NCBI GenBank assembly: GCA_049889215.1
Contig: JBMHDV010000023.1
Location: 1 to 64,000 of the forward strand
Length of the DNA: 64,000 nucleotides
Reading direction: 5' to 3'
Source: UBA817 sp049889215
GTDB lineage: Bacteria > Margulisbacteria > Marinamargulisbacteria > UBA817
Positions within the stretch are counted from its first letter, which is position 1. Each line of letters begins with the position of its first letter. Below the pieces are notes generated by a model that was not told the DNA's origin, did no database searches, and saw only the letters and a list, made by a program, of their open reading frames with translations. Made by a program: the position numbers and the translations under genes. This document shows positions 32,613 to 41,323 of this stretch, piece after piece.

Positions 32613-33584
32613 ATGAATGCAAGTGTACCTTTCCGACTTCGAATAATAAATTCAAACGATGCTGATGGGGTTTACCAGTTAACCAAAGAAGCTAAAAGTG
32701 GGCTATCTAACCTACCAAAAACAAAAAAAAGCACCCATGAATTAATTGAAAAAGCCAACTCAAGTTTTAAACAAACAGATGACGTTAATAATAGATTTAT
32801 ATTTGTATTAGAGGATCAAAACCATCAAATTGTCGGATTATCTGGTATTAAACAACGAACCGGTGTCAGCCGTCCTTACTATTCGTACGTTTTACATAAG
32901 AACGCCACATACCCATTTCTAGAGTTCGTACAAGAACGCCTTGGCCCATCAGAGCTGGGAAGTTTATTTCTAGCGCCTCATGCTCGTGGTATAGGAATCG
33001 GGCGGCTACTATCATTGGGACGATTCTTATTTATTCATGGGGCAAAAAAACAATTCACATCAAGCATAATTGCTGAAATGAGAGGTTTTTTATTCAACAA
33101 TAATGTATCCCCAATTTGGAATGTATTGGGGAAAAAATTTATTAACAAAACATTTCATCAAGCCGATCAAAAATCCGTATCAGACCCAACATTCATTGAA
33201 AAATACTTTCCAAAGCACCCCATCTATTTAAATTTATTACCAATAGAAAGTCACCAATATCTAAATCAAGTTCATCCAAATACATTACCAGCAAAAAAAC
33301 TGCTCGAAAAAGAAGGTTTTAAAACAACCAACCAAGTTGATATTTTTGATGGCGGCCCAAAATTAAGCTGTTTAACAGAGCAAATACGCACTGTAAAAAA
33401 TGCCAAGCAAATAATGATAAAAGATCTAGAGAAAGATCGTTCAGATACACTATTGATTTCTACAGCTAGTAACCAAAACTTCAGAGCAATTAAAGCCGAG
33501 CCAACAACAACAATAAATGAAATCCAACTGGCCTTAGATATTCAGTCTAGGGATAAAGTACTCACTGTAAAGGAGTCCTCATGA
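32613..33584 (+). CDS. astA: Arginine N-succinyltransferase
   Basis: About 323 aa, first enzyme of the AST pathway (L-arginine + succinyl-CoA). It aligns by eye with AstA along its length: FRLRIINSNDADGVYQLT, IVGLSGIKQRTGVSRPYYSY, SELGSLFLAPHARGIGIGRLLSLGR (GNAT-type CoA-binding loop), IAEMRGFLFNNNVSPIWN, and near the C-terminus KHPIYLNLLP, QVHPNTLPAKKLLEKEGF and VDIFDGGP. A 4-nt overlap with astD (ATGA) indicates an operon. Confidence 0.93.
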   Translation: MNASVPFRLRIINSNDADGVYQLTKEAKSGLSNLPKTKKSTHELIEKANSSFKQTDDVNNRFIFVLEDQNHQIVGLSGIKQRTGVSRPYYSYVLHKNATYPFLEFVQERLGPSELGSLFLAPHARGIGIGRLLSLGRFLFIHGAKKQFTSSIIAEMRGFLFNNNVSPIWNVLGKKFINKTFHQADQKSVSDPTFIEKYFPKHPIYLNLLPIESHQYLNQVHPNTLPAKKLLEKEGFKTTNQVDIFDGGPKLSCLTEQIRTVKNAKQIMIKDLEKDRSDTLLISTASNQNFRAIKAEPTTTINEIQLALDIQSRDKVLTVKESS

Positions 33585-34945
33585 TACAAACAACAAATCC
33601 AAATTCTGGAAGAAAAGAATCATTCAAACCAACCACTAAAAAAGAATTGGAAACTAACATTCAGGCGTTAAGTGCTCACCCAAGTTGGTCCAAAATGACA
33701 CTAAGAAAACGATTGGGCTACTTAAAAAAATTCAATCGATACCTCCAACTAGAAAAAACAGATATTGCCATGACATTATCCAATGAAATTGGTAAGCCAC
33801 TTTGGGAAAGCCATAGCGAAATTATAGCAACTCTAGCAAAATTAGATAGTACTATAATGGCATTGCAATATCGGACAAAATATCCTGAAATTATAAGCGG
33901 TTCAAAACAAATTCAAACTGAAGTAAAACCAATTGGATTAATTGGGGTCATTGGCCCATTCAATTTCCCTATTCATATTCCAAATGGGCAAATTATGCCT
34001 GCACTTATTACTGGAAATACCGTGATTGTAAAATCAAGTGAATATGCAGTAAAAACCACTCGGTGCATTGAAGCCATTTGGAAAAAGGTATTTAACGATA
34101 TCCAGTCCCCTATTGCTTTTTGCTATGGGAATGCAACTATTGGAGAAGCCATTGTCAAACATAAAAAAACAAAGGCAATATTTTTTACAGGCAGCACCAA
34201 TGTCGGCCGAGCTATTGAAACTGAATGCATAAAAACCAACACTCTTTGTGCATTAGAAATGGGTGGCAACAACGCACTGGTTGTTGATACTTACAATCAA
34301 CACATTGTCGATCATATTATTCATTCATCTTTAATTACAAGTGGTCAGCGATGCAGTTGTGCCAGGCGAATTATCATCAACAAAGATCATCATGAATTAA
34401 TTCCAGAATTAATTGATCGCATTAAATCACTAACCATTTCATCATTACCGGCCACTAAAGACCCATTCATGGGACCAATTGTTTTGCCAGAAATAAAAAA
34501 CAAACTATTAACGCAATCATTCAAACAATCAGAAACACTTCTTAAATCAAGTAACTTAGGGCCAGGCGGACTAATTTCTCCTCGTATTGAAATTACAGAC
34601 CAAGCCCCAGACATTGAGTATTTCGGACCATTATTTTTTATTGAGTTAAGTAATAGTTTTGAGGATGCAATAATACGTGCAAACAAAACAAATTATGGTC
34701 TGACTTGTAGTGTATACACATCATCGAAAAAAAAGTTTAATACGGCTTTAAACGAAATTCAATGCGGGGTAATCAACTGGAACACGCCAACCACAGGAGC
34801 CAGTGGTCAGGCACCATTTGGAGGACTCAAAGATAGTGGCAACCATCGTCCTGCAGGGTTTAATATGATCGATCATTGCATTACTCCAGTAGCAACGAGT
34901 CTACAAAAAAAAGCACCACCATTGAAGTATCCAGGAGGGCAATAA
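33581..34945 (+). CDS. astD: N-succinylglutamate 5-semialdehyde dehydrogenase
   Basis: A 454-aa aldehyde dehydrogenase, AST step 4. NAD-binding motif FTGSTNVGRAIE, general base region LEMGGNNALVV, catalytic Cys in SGQRCSCARRIII (matching the AstD signature GQRCTCARR), and IEYFGPLFFIEL near the C-terminus. Length is slightly short (E. coli AstD has 492 aa). It overlaps astA by 4 nt, and astB starts 1 nt after it. Confidence 0.93.
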   Translation: MIQTTNPNSGRKESFKPTTKKELETNIQALSAHPSWSKMTLRKRLGYLKKFNRYLQLEKTDIAMTLSNEIGKPLWESHSEIIATLAKLDSTIMALQYRTKYPEIISGSKQIQTEVKPIGLIGVIGPFNFPIHIPNGQIMPALITGNTVIVKSSEYAVKTTRCIEAIWKKVFNDIQSPIAFCYGNATIGEAIVKHKKTKAIFFTGSTNVGRAIETECIKTNTLCALEMGGNNALVVDTYNQHIVDHIIHSSLITSGQRCSCARRIIINKDHHELIPELIDRIKSLTISSLPATKDPFMGPIVLPEIKNKLLTQSFKQSETLLKSSNLGPGGLISPRIEITDQAPDIEYFGPLFFIELSNSFEDAIIRANKTNYGLTCSVYTSSKKKFNTALNEIQCGVINWNTPTTGASGQAPFGGLKDSGNHRPAGFNMIDHCITPVATSLQKKAPPLKYPGGQ

Positions 34946-34946
34946 T

Positions 34947-36140
34947 ATGCTTGAGCAAGTATTTATTGATTGCATGCCTGGACCAACCAATCATTTCGGG
35001 GGGCATTCACATGGAAACCTTGCTTCAATGGCCTCAAAAGGTAACCAGAGCAATCCTAAAAAGGCTGCACTAGAATGGCTAAATAAAGTAACAAGTGTTG
35101 CAAATCTAGGCGCCGTACAACTGATATTACCACCCCACCCGCGCCCACTTGTTAAGCACCAAAACAATTGCAATTGGCAACAACTAACATCCGCATTCAT
35201 TTGGATGGCAAATGCGGGTCATTTTATTCCATCATCCGATACGTATCATTCAAGGCATCAATTCATTCCAGCAAATATGAACCAAACCCGACATCGACGA
35301 CATGAGCATTACTTTAATCGTTTTTGGATAAAAAAATTACTTAATCATACACCAACAACAATTCAATCAAAGCTTAAAAATGACGATGAAGGTGCAGCGA
35401 ATACAATCCGATTATGGGGAAAAGATGCAGCATTAAACTTATTCATTTACGGACACAAATCTACGACATTTCCATCACGACAATCGAAAGACAGTATAAA
35501 TGAACTGATTCACAAAGCCGGTATTAAAAATGCAATCCAATTAGAACAAACAAAAGAAGCCATTGATCATGGAGTATTCCATAATGATGTTATTTCATTT
35601 GGTTTTCACAATCAGTTAATTTGTCATGAACATTCATTTATTGATCAAAAACATCAATTAAAGTGTATTTCAGATACATATTTTAAATTGAATCGGTCCA
35701 TGTTAAATATTACTGAAATCTCAACCAAAGACCTGAGCCTACAGGACTGCATTGACAGCTACCTATTTAACTCTCAAGTCATAATTAAAAAAAATAAAAC
35801 TATATTATTATGCCCAATTGATGTTAAAAAAAACAAATCCAGTCTAATAATCGTTAATTCATGGTTAAAAAAAGGGCTTTTTAACGAAATTAAATTTTCT
35901 AATATCCAATCTAGTTTAATGAATGGAGGCGGCCCAGCTTGTTTACGCCTATGTATTTATTTGGATCCAACCGAACTTAATGCAATTCCAAAACAGTTCT
36001 ATCTCACTAATGAATTAATATCTAAACTAAACAAAATCATTAACCAAATATACCCTGAAACGATTTGTCTTCAGGATATTCAAACCAATCCAAAACAATA
36101 TCGAGAAATTACTCAAAGCATTTGTCAATTATTTGCATGA
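34947..36140 (+). CDS. astB: N-succinylarginine dihydrolase
   Basis: A 397-aa enzyme of the amidinotransferase/guanidino-modifying superfamily, AST step 2 (N-succinylarginine to N-succinylornithine, releasing ammonia and CO2). It has the AstB N-terminal signature GPTNHFGGHSHGNLAS and PPHPRP. Further on are SSDTYHSRHQFIPANMNQTRHR, split as two blocks, HNDVISFGFHNQLICHE with the catalytic His, and the terminal NGGGPACLRL with the nucleophilic Cys. The last gene of the pathway present here; astE (desuccinylase) is not in the window. Confidence 0.93.
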   Translation: MLEQVFIDCMPGPTNHFGGHSHGNLASMASKGNQSNPKKAALEWLNKVTSVANLGAVQLILPPHPRPLVKHQNNCNWQQLTSAFIWMANAGHFIPSSDTYHSRHQFIPANMNQTRHRRHEHYFNRFWIKKLLNHTPTTIQSKLKNDDEGAANTIRLWGKDAALNLFIYGHKSTTFPSRQSKDSINELIHKAGIKNAIQLEQTKEAIDHGVFHNDVISFGFHNQLICHEHSFIDQKHQLKCISDTYFKLNRSMLNITEISTKDLSLQDCIDSYLFNSQVIIKKNKTILLCPIDVKKNKSSLIIVNSWLKKGLFNEIKFSNIQSSLMNGGGPACLRLCIYLDPTELNAIPKQFYLTNELISKLNKIINQIYPETICLQDIQTNPKQYREITQSICQLFA

Positions 36141-36166
36141 GGCCTCATCATATAAATGAGATTTGC

Positions 36167-36172
36167 TATAAT
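36167..36172 (+). promoter_or_regulatory. Extended -10 (TGCTATAAT) before the PRODH-like gene
   Basis: A perfect TATAAT with upstream TGC ends 8 nt before the ATG at 36181. The gene is probably transcribed as a leaderless mRNA separately from astB, which ends 40 nt upstream. Confidence 0.6.
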
Positions 36173-36180
36173 AGAATTGC

Positions 36181-37413
36181 ATGTTAATCACTACGTTAAA
36201 TAACCGGGTCAATAAAACCATTCAACTATCTGAATCATTAAATCTAACCAATCATGAAGAACAACAGTTAACAATGCAGCTGGTGAAAGATTTAAAGAAA
36301 CTACTAAAAATAATCATCACTAAAAGTGAAAAAGATCGCTTTAAAAACAAATTAAAAATGATTAAGTCTGACGAAACACTAAAACAACTCCGTCGGCATC
36401 TAATGTCAGCAAAGACATCTCAATACTTCCCATTTTTAAGTCTATCATCTAATTTAAGACTTCAACTATCACCAAAAAGTAAGGCAACCAAAGAAAGCAT
36501 TTTCAATGAACTAGATAAAACCATTGGGAATGCAACAAAACAACTAAACCAGGACAACGACCTATTAATTATCGAAGATGAGGAAAGTCTATCCGATGAA
36601 ACAACATTTTTTGAAAAAGTTTCAAAAGAATGTAGCAATCAAAAATGTCCCAACATTAGTTTAAAAGCTAGCCTATTCATTAATAAAAATGAATTAAACA
36701 GAACTCCTTTTGTAGATTTTAATGGAAAACTAATTATCGATATATCAACCTCTAGTGAATTCAGATTCGCTTTAGAAATAATAAAAAAAAGAGCCCAACT
36801 TAATGCACCCAAAATAACTGGGCTTTCATTAAACATTTTAGAACGAAATAGTCTTAAATACATTGATCATTTGTGCAACACTCTATCTGAAACTGAAAAA
36901 AGGTTCTGCTTAATTCGAATTAAAAAAGGGCATCATGTCTATGCAGGTTCAAAAACAATTAAACAAAATCAGCTAATAAAAATAAATACATTTTATAAAT
37001 GGGCCGTTTTTACAACCTTTAATTTAATTCGAAAACATAGAATTAAAGTTATTATAAATTGCAATAATCTCTTTGATATCGCTTGGTTGCTTATTCAACG
37101 TGCGCAATTAAATATCGAATCTCAGATAAAATTTGAAGTAAACATCACAAAATTCCCAAATATTTCTAAAATAATTTATTTATTCAGCAATGAGAACACC
37201 AAATCAAAATCAATTATAATCAATGATAACATTAATATTAAATTAAAAATTGTACTTAAAAAACTCATTCAACAAGCCGTCATATACCGGTGGTATAAAT
37301 CGAGTGAACTTTGTACTAAAACACTATTCATCAAATCACATAAACGTTTTTTCATTTATTTAAAGCACAATTTTCTTAAAACATATTTACATAAAATCAC
37401 GATTGATGAATAG
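36181..37413 (+). CDS. Degenerate proline-dehydrogenase (PutA-type) domain protein
   Basis: A 410-aa basic protein with no signal peptide. Several blocks occur in the order found in the PRODH barrel of PutA: PNISLKASLF (compare GISIKLSAL), LIIDISTSSEFRFALEII (compare the IDAEE strand), LIRIKKGHHVYAGSKTI (compare VRLVKGAYWDxEIK), VIINCNNLFDIAWLL (compare FATHNAxTxAAI) and IKFEVNITKFPNISKIIYL (compare YEFQxLHGMGE). Key residues, including the paired Arg of the last helix, are not recognisable, so FAD/proline catalysis is doubtful. It may be a decayed or repurposed partner of arginine catabolism, given its location after astB. The match is by eye only. Confidence 0.4.
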   Translation: MLITTLNNRVNKTIQLSESLNLTNHEEQQLTMQLVKDLKKLLKIIITKSEKDRFKNKLKMIKSDETLKQLRRHLMSAKTSQYFPFLSLSSNLRLQLSPKSKATKESIFNELDKTIGNATKQLNQDNDLLIIEDEESLSDETTFFEKVSKECSNQKCPNISLKASLFINKNELNRTPFVDFNGKLIIDISTSSEFRFALEIIKKRAQLNAPKITGLSLNILERNSLKYIDHLCNTLSETEKRFCLIRIKKGHHVYAGSKTIKQNQLIKINTFYKWAVFTTFNLIRKHRIKVIINCNNLFDIAWLLIQRAQLNIESQIKFEVNITKFPNISKIIYLFSNENTKSKSIIINDNINIKLKIVLKKLIQQAVIYRWYKSSELCTKTLFIKSHKRFFIYLKHNFLKTYLHKITIDE

Positions 37414-37432
37414 AAATTGGTTTTGATAGAAT
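37403..37432 (+). promoter_or_regulatory. Promoter TTGATG-N18-TAGAAT before the metallo-hydrolase gene
   Basis: A -35 (TTGATG, 37403-37408), an 18-nt spacer and a -10 (TAGAAT, 37427-37432) end 6 nt before the ATG at 37439. It is a well-formed leaderless promoter inside the 3' end of the preceding gene. Confidence 0.55.
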
Positions 37433-37438
37433 GAATCT

Positions 37439-38251
37439 ATGTCATTGTTAACATTTTGGGGCGTGCAAGGATCATGCCCAGGAAATATATTCAAAGATCA
37501 CTTGGGTGATAACACATCATGCATCAGTATTGAAGATAATAAACGATTATTTATTTTTGATGCGGGATCAGGCATACGATATTTATCCCAACAGCTAAAT
37601 CCAGCAGATTATGAAGAAATATATCTACTAATTACACATTCCCATTGGGACCATATTCAAGGTTTTCCATTTTTTGGATTTTTACATTCAAATTCTAAAA
37701 TAACAATTTACAGTCATAATCAACAACACATTGATGCTATGATCGAGCAAATCAATGGAGTCAATTTCCCATTGCATTATAGAGACTTAGCAGCAAATAT
37801 TGTTACAACAACGAATATTACTGACATTAACACTGCTGCAAATGTATCCATTACAACGGTTGCAACCAATCATCATGGAGATTGCATTGGTTATCGATTT
37901 AAAAATGATGAAGCAGACGTTTGTTATATTCCAGACAACCAACTTCACAATACAACCGTGACCAACTTTGATGAATTCTGTAAATTTGTTAAAGGAACGC
38001 ATTATTTAATTCACGATTCACAATATACTGAAAACGACATGCCTCATAAAGAAAACTGGGGACACAGCACAGTTAAAGATACATGTCGGCTAGCCACTGA
38101 GAGTCAAAGCAATCATCTTATTTTATTCCATCATGATCCAGATCGAAGCAAATCATCTATTCTAGCGATCGAAAAAACATGCAATGAAAGACACTCATTC
38201 CCAGTTACAGCAGCATATGAAGGTCTTAAACTTAATTTACTGGGCAATTAA
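37439..38251 (+). CDS. Metallo-beta-lactamase-fold hydrolase
   Basis: A 270-aa soluble MBL-fold protein. Metal-ligand motifs: THSHWDHIQGF (HxHxDH), the following strand ending HHGDCIGYR, IHDSQYTEND (Asp) and ILFHHDPDRS (His). The N-terminus LTFWGVQGSCPG followed by GDNTSCI and IFDAGSGIRYL matches the group related to PhnP/ElaC-like phosphodiesterases that often sit with two-component or chemotaxis genes. The substrate is unknown, but a phosphodiester is likely. The gene has its own promoter. Confidence 0.8.
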   Translation: MSLLTFWGVQGSCPGNIFKDHLGDNTSCISIEDNKRLFIFDAGSGIRYLSQQLNPADYEEIYLLITHSHWDHIQGFPFFGFLHSNSKITIYSHNQQHIDAMIEQINGVNFPLHYRDLAANIVTTTNITDINTAANVSITTVATNHHGDCIGYRFKNDEADVCYIPDNQLHNTTVTNFDEFCKFVKGTHYLIHDSQYTENDMPHKENWGHSTVKDTCRLATESQSNHLILFHHDPDRSKSSILAIEKTCNERHSFPVTAAYEGLKLNLLGN

Positions 38252-38332
38252 CACCCAGTAAATCGTGGATCGTCTCCCCCTAATTTATTATCGGTCACTA
38301 ACCTAAAATATTAAGAAAAAAATACGAAATAC

Positions 38333-38361
38333 TTTACAATCACTCAAACTGCAATTAATAT
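38333..38361 (+). promoter_or_regulatory. Promoter TTTACA-N17-TAATAT of rpmG
   Basis: -35 TTTACA (38333-38338), a 17-nt spacer and -10 TAATAT (38356-38361). The ATG lies 6 nt after the -10, so the mRNA would start on its A. The best-formed of the leaderless promoters in the window. Confidence 0.7.
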
Positions 38362-38367
38362 TTACTC

Positions 38368-38532
38368 ATGGCTAAGAAAAAAGGAATTCGACGACACATT
38401 GTTTTAAAGAGTACAGAATCAGGACATGCTTATCATTCAGAAAAAAGCTCAAGAAATACACCTGATCGTATTGAAATAAAAAAATTCGATCCATTACTTA
38501 AAAAACACGTTGTTTATAAAGAAGAAAAATAA
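38368..38532 (+). CDS. rpmG: 50S ribosomal protein bL33
   Basis: A 54-codon gene: MAKKKGIRRHIVLKSTESGH... ending in KKFDPLLKKHVVYKEEK. It matches bL33 along its whole length (ELKKFDPxxRxHVxYKE at the C-terminus). It lacks the CxxC zinc pairs of the zinc-binding bL33 form, so it is the zinc-free type. It stands apart from rpmB, its usual neighbour, and has its own promoter. Confidence 0.93.
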   Translation: MAKKKGIRRHIVLKSTESGHAYHSEKSSRNTPDRIEIKKFDPLLKKHVVYKEEK

Positions 38533-38578
38533 ATGTTTTAAACGTTTCTTTTAAGGGCATACCTCTAATGGAGGAATT

Positions 38579-39004
38579 ATGCTTATTAAAAAAAACAAAA
38601 CAAAATCTTTACCATTTAATTTAGCTCTTAACCGATCGTTTAGTAAATCATATTTAAAACTTAAAAAAAGTGATATTAAATTATGTTTACAAGCCATGCA
38701 TCAACTGAATGAATATATTCGTTATTGTGTTTTTGAAGATTATAGATTCACGAATAAAGATAAGCTAAAAAAATATTGCCGCTTATTACTACGATTTGAA
38801 AATTCTGACCACAGTAGTTTAATAAAATGCTGCAAAAGCCAGTGTTTAACGTTGATCTCTGATGCAAAAAAAATTAAATCAACCCTACAGGTTGTGGATT
38901 TAAGTCTCTGTTTAAAAGAATCAAAAAATCCAATAATTAAAAATGAATCCGAAGAGTTACTGACTTGGGCATTGGGTACCACTATTAGAGGGGTATCCGT
39001 TTAA
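38579..39004 (+). CDS. Hypothetical protein, 141 aa
   Basis: Family not recognised. A strong GGAGG lies before the ATG. The product is basic and helical with a notable number of cysteines (for example IKLCLQAMHQL, YIRYCVFED, KKYCRLLLRF, LIKCCKSQCL), no signal peptide and no membrane helix. It could be a small nucleic-acid- or metal-binding protein. It lies between rpmG and purE but purE has its own promoter. Confidence 0.5.
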   Translation: MLIKKNKTKSLPFNLALNRSFSKSYLKLKKSDIKLCLQAMHQLNEYIRYCVFEDYRFTNKDKLKKYCRLLLRFENSDHSSLIKCCKSQCLTLISDAKKIKSTLQVVDLSLCLKESKNPIIKNESEELLTWALGTTIRGVSV

Positions 39005-39009
39005 TCATC

Positions 39010-39038
39010 TTTACTTGATTGGTAATTATCAGTAATAT
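39010..39038 (+). promoter_or_regulatory. Promoter TTTACT-N17-TAATAT of purE
   Basis: -35 TTTACT (39010-39015), a 17-nt spacer, -10 TAATAT (39033-39038), 8 nt before the ATG at 39047. It mirrors the rpmG promoter and supports 39047 over an upstream TTG at 39038. Confidence 0.5.
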
Positions 39039-39046
39039 TGATAATT

Positions 39047-39523
39047 ATGACAAACAAAGTTTCTATTTTAATGGGATCAAAATCAGATCTCGACATTATG
39101 AAAAAAGCCGCTGAGATGTTAGCGCAATTTGGTATTGATTATGATATCAAAGTTTTATCTGCTCATCGTACCCCACACGAAACCATTCAGTACGTTGAAA
39201 CATCAGACAGTGATGTATTTATTGCTGGGGCAGGTGGTGCTGCTCACTTACCAGGTGTTGTTGCAGGAATTACCTCAAAACCAGTAATTGGAGTTCCTGT
39301 AAATGCAAGCATTTCAATTGCAGGAATTGATTCATTACTTTCAATTGTTCAGATGCCTCCAGGTGTTCCTGTAGCAAGCGTTGGTGTAGATGCTGCAAAA
39401 AATGCAGGTATTTTAGCTGCTCAAATGATTGCAATTTCTAACGAAAGCGTTAGAGAGCGTGTTGTGGCATTTAAAAAAGAACAGCACGATGCTGTTCTTG
39501 CCAGCAATGATGCACTCGTTTAG
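39047..39523 (+). CDS. purE: N5-carboxyaminoimidazole ribonucleotide mutase
   Basis: About 158 aa, class I PurE of purine synthesis. It has MGSKSDLDIMKKAAE (phosphate-binding), LSAHRTPHETIQY with the catalytic His, AGAGGAAHLPGVVAG and MPPGVPVASVGVDAAKNAG. Full length for the class. purK is not adjacent. Its 3' end overlaps the start of queH by about 14-17 nt. Confidence 0.96.
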   Translation: MTNKVSILMGSKSDLDIMKKAAEMLAQFGIDYDIKVLSAHRTPHETIQYVETSDSDVFIAGAGGAAHLPGVVAGITSKPVIGVPVNASISIAGIDSLLSIVQMPPGVPVASVGVDAAKNAGILAAQMIAISNESVRERVVAFKKEQHDAVLASNDALV

Positions 39524-40181
39524 TAACGAATACGATCAATTTAAAAAAGACCCGTTAGTCACACCAAACAGTGAAACTAACGTATTATTACACACATGCT
39601 GCGCGCCTTGTTGTGGTGAAGTTATTCAGGCAATGAAGGCGTCCGGCATAAATCTAACTTTATTCTTTTATAATCCAAACATCCACCCACTAAAGGAATA
39701 CGAATATCGAAAACTAGAAAACATTAAGTATGCTGAAAAAAATGATATTGCCTTTATTGATGCAGATTACGATACCGATAATTGGTTTGACCGAATAAAA
39801 GGGTTAGAAAATGAACCAGAGCGCGGGGAACGATGCACTAAATGCTTTGACATGCGATTTGAACGAACTGCTTTATATGCGAAAGAAAATGGGTTTTCTA
39901 TTTTTACAAGCAGTTTAGGAATATCTCGGTGGAAAGATTTCAATCAAATAAATAGTTGTGGAGAACGCGCAGCAAAAAGACACCCTGGTCTCACATATTG
40001 GACTTACAACTGGCGTAAACGTGGGGGCTCTGAACGGATGTACAAAATTTCCAAAGAAGAATCCTTTTATAAACAAGAATATTGTGGATGCATCTACTCC
40101 TTACGAGACACAAACGCATGGCGTAAAAAAACAGACCGTAAGCCCATTCATTTTGGTAAAGAATATTATTCTGAAAGTTAA
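39510..40181 (+). CDS. queH: Epoxyqueuosine reductase QueH
   Basis: About 223 aa, last step of queuosine synthesis (epoxyqueuosine to queuosine in tRNA), the non-cobalamin type. It has the family cysteine motifs HTCCAPCCGEV near the N-terminus, GERCTKCFDMRFERTA in the middle and EYCGCIYSLRDTN near the C-terminus, which bind an iron-sulfur cluster and a second metal. Start at 39510 (or 39507, adjacent ATG) inside purE; longer readings would run through most of the purE 3' end. Confidence 0.93.
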   Translation: MHSFSNEYDQFKKDPLVTPNSETNVLLHTCCAPCCGEVIQAMKASGINLTLFFYNPNIHPLKEYEYRKLENIKYAEKNDIAFIDADYDTDNWFDRIKGLENEPERGERCTKCFDMRFERTALYAKENGFSIFTSSLGISRWKDFNQINSCGERAAKRHPGLTYWTYNWRKRGGSERMYKISKEESFYKQEYCGCIYSLRDTNAWRKKTDRKPIHFGKEYYSES

Positions 40182-40199
40182 CCGAAAATAATTGAAAAA

Positions 40200-41252
40200 C
40201 TAATTTTTTCGTTTTGGCGCATCTTTGCCTTTTGCACGTTCAACAATCGAGCGCTTCCCGCGTTTTTTACGGCGAAAAATTTCTAATACAATTTCAGCCT
40301 CATTATTAGCGACCTTAAAAAACGAAAATGTTTCAAAGATCTTAATTTCCGAAAAATGATCTTTTTGTATGTTTGTTTCTGAATGTAAGAAATCAATTAA
40401 TAATGTATCAGTGATTCCATCAGCCTTACCTATCGCGATAAAAAGGCGTTCACCGTCACCATCTTCATTACCATCTGAAATATTTGCTTTGTCTGACTTT
40501 GACTTTTTTGATTTTTGTTTAAACTCGTCTTTATAAAATTGAGGATCAAAGGATTGGTTAATACCATGAGTTAAAAAATAAGTAATCAAAGCTTTTGGGT
40601 CAAACTTTTCAACCAATTCATCTGTAACATTTAAAACGGATTGATGTTCATTAGTATAATCAAATTCATTTAATGAATTTATCAGGTGCTCTGTTTTTAA
40701 TTTAATCATATCGTCTGGTTCTAAGAATTGTTTATGTTCGATAGTTGATTTAGTTACCCGCTTAATAAAAGCAATTTTTTTAAACTCATTTGATGAAATT
40801 AACGTTAATACCTCAGCGACTTTAAATGACGATTCAAGACGAATAATTCGTTGAATATAAGAGTCTGGATCTTGCGGAATAACTGAGAAAACAATCACAT
40901 CAATGTTAGGAAAACCATCAATTTGAGCTGGGATGTCGGTTAATAGTAATATATTGGATGCTCCATCAGTAAAAGAAATCAACGCCTTTTCACGAGCAGA
41001 AGGAGATAGATCGCCATGATAACTTGCAACACGATAGTTTAATAAGAGTAGCTTTTCAGCAGTATGATCTACATCTTTTTTTGTGCGACAAAAGACAATA
41101 ATAGATTTTCCATAATGAATATCCAATAAACGACACAACCCCTTAAAACGATCGTGTGAATGGACTTCATAGTAAAATTGTGGTGACTCTATGGATGTCA
41201 CCAAAGGATTTGTCGACATTAATAGAAAGTTTACAAAATGCAATGCATCCAT
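40200..41252 (-). CDS. Half DEAD-box helicase: degenerate RecA2 plus DbpA-type RNA-binding domain
   Basis: A 350-aa protein. Residues about 25-170 match the second RecA domain of DEAD-box helicases (FYYEVHSHDRFKGLCRLLD, SIIVFCRTKKDVDHTAEKL, ASYHGDLSPSAREKAL), but motif V reads TDIPAQIDGF instead of TDVAARGLD, and motif VI reads YIQRIIRLE instead of HRIGRTGR. The first RecA domain with Walker A and DEAD is absent. The C-terminal 75 residues resemble the CsdA/DbpA RNA-binding domain (LFIAIGKADGIT, FETFSFFKVANNEAE). It cannot be an ATPase by itself; an RNA-binding scaffold or ribosome-assembly role is plausible. Upstream DNA is occupied by the next gene, so no frameshifted N-half exists here. 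ATG at 41219 is an alternative start. Confidence 0.75.
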   Translation of the reverse strand: MDALHFVNFLLMSTNPLVTSIESPQFYYEVHSHDRFKGLCRLLDIHYGKSIIVFCRTKKDVDHTAEKLLLLNYRVASYHGDLSPSAREKALISFTDGASNILLLTDIPAQIDGFPNIDVIVFSVIPQDPDSYIQRIIRLESSFKVAEVLTLISSNEFKKIAFIKRVTKSTIEHKQFLEPDDMIKLKTEHLINSLNEFDYTNEHQSVLNVTDELVEKFDPKALITYFLTHGINQSFDPQFYKDEFKQKSKKSKSDKANISDGNEDGDGERLFIAIGKADGITDTLLIDFLHSETNIQKDHFSEIKIFETFSFFKVANNEAEIVLEIFRRKKRGKRSIVERAKGKDAPKRKN

Positions 41253-41323
41253 GCAAGAAAAAAACGCTTTTCAAATCGTCAATAATTTCGGATAATTTAA
41301 AAAAATAAATTTTGAGGTTAATT

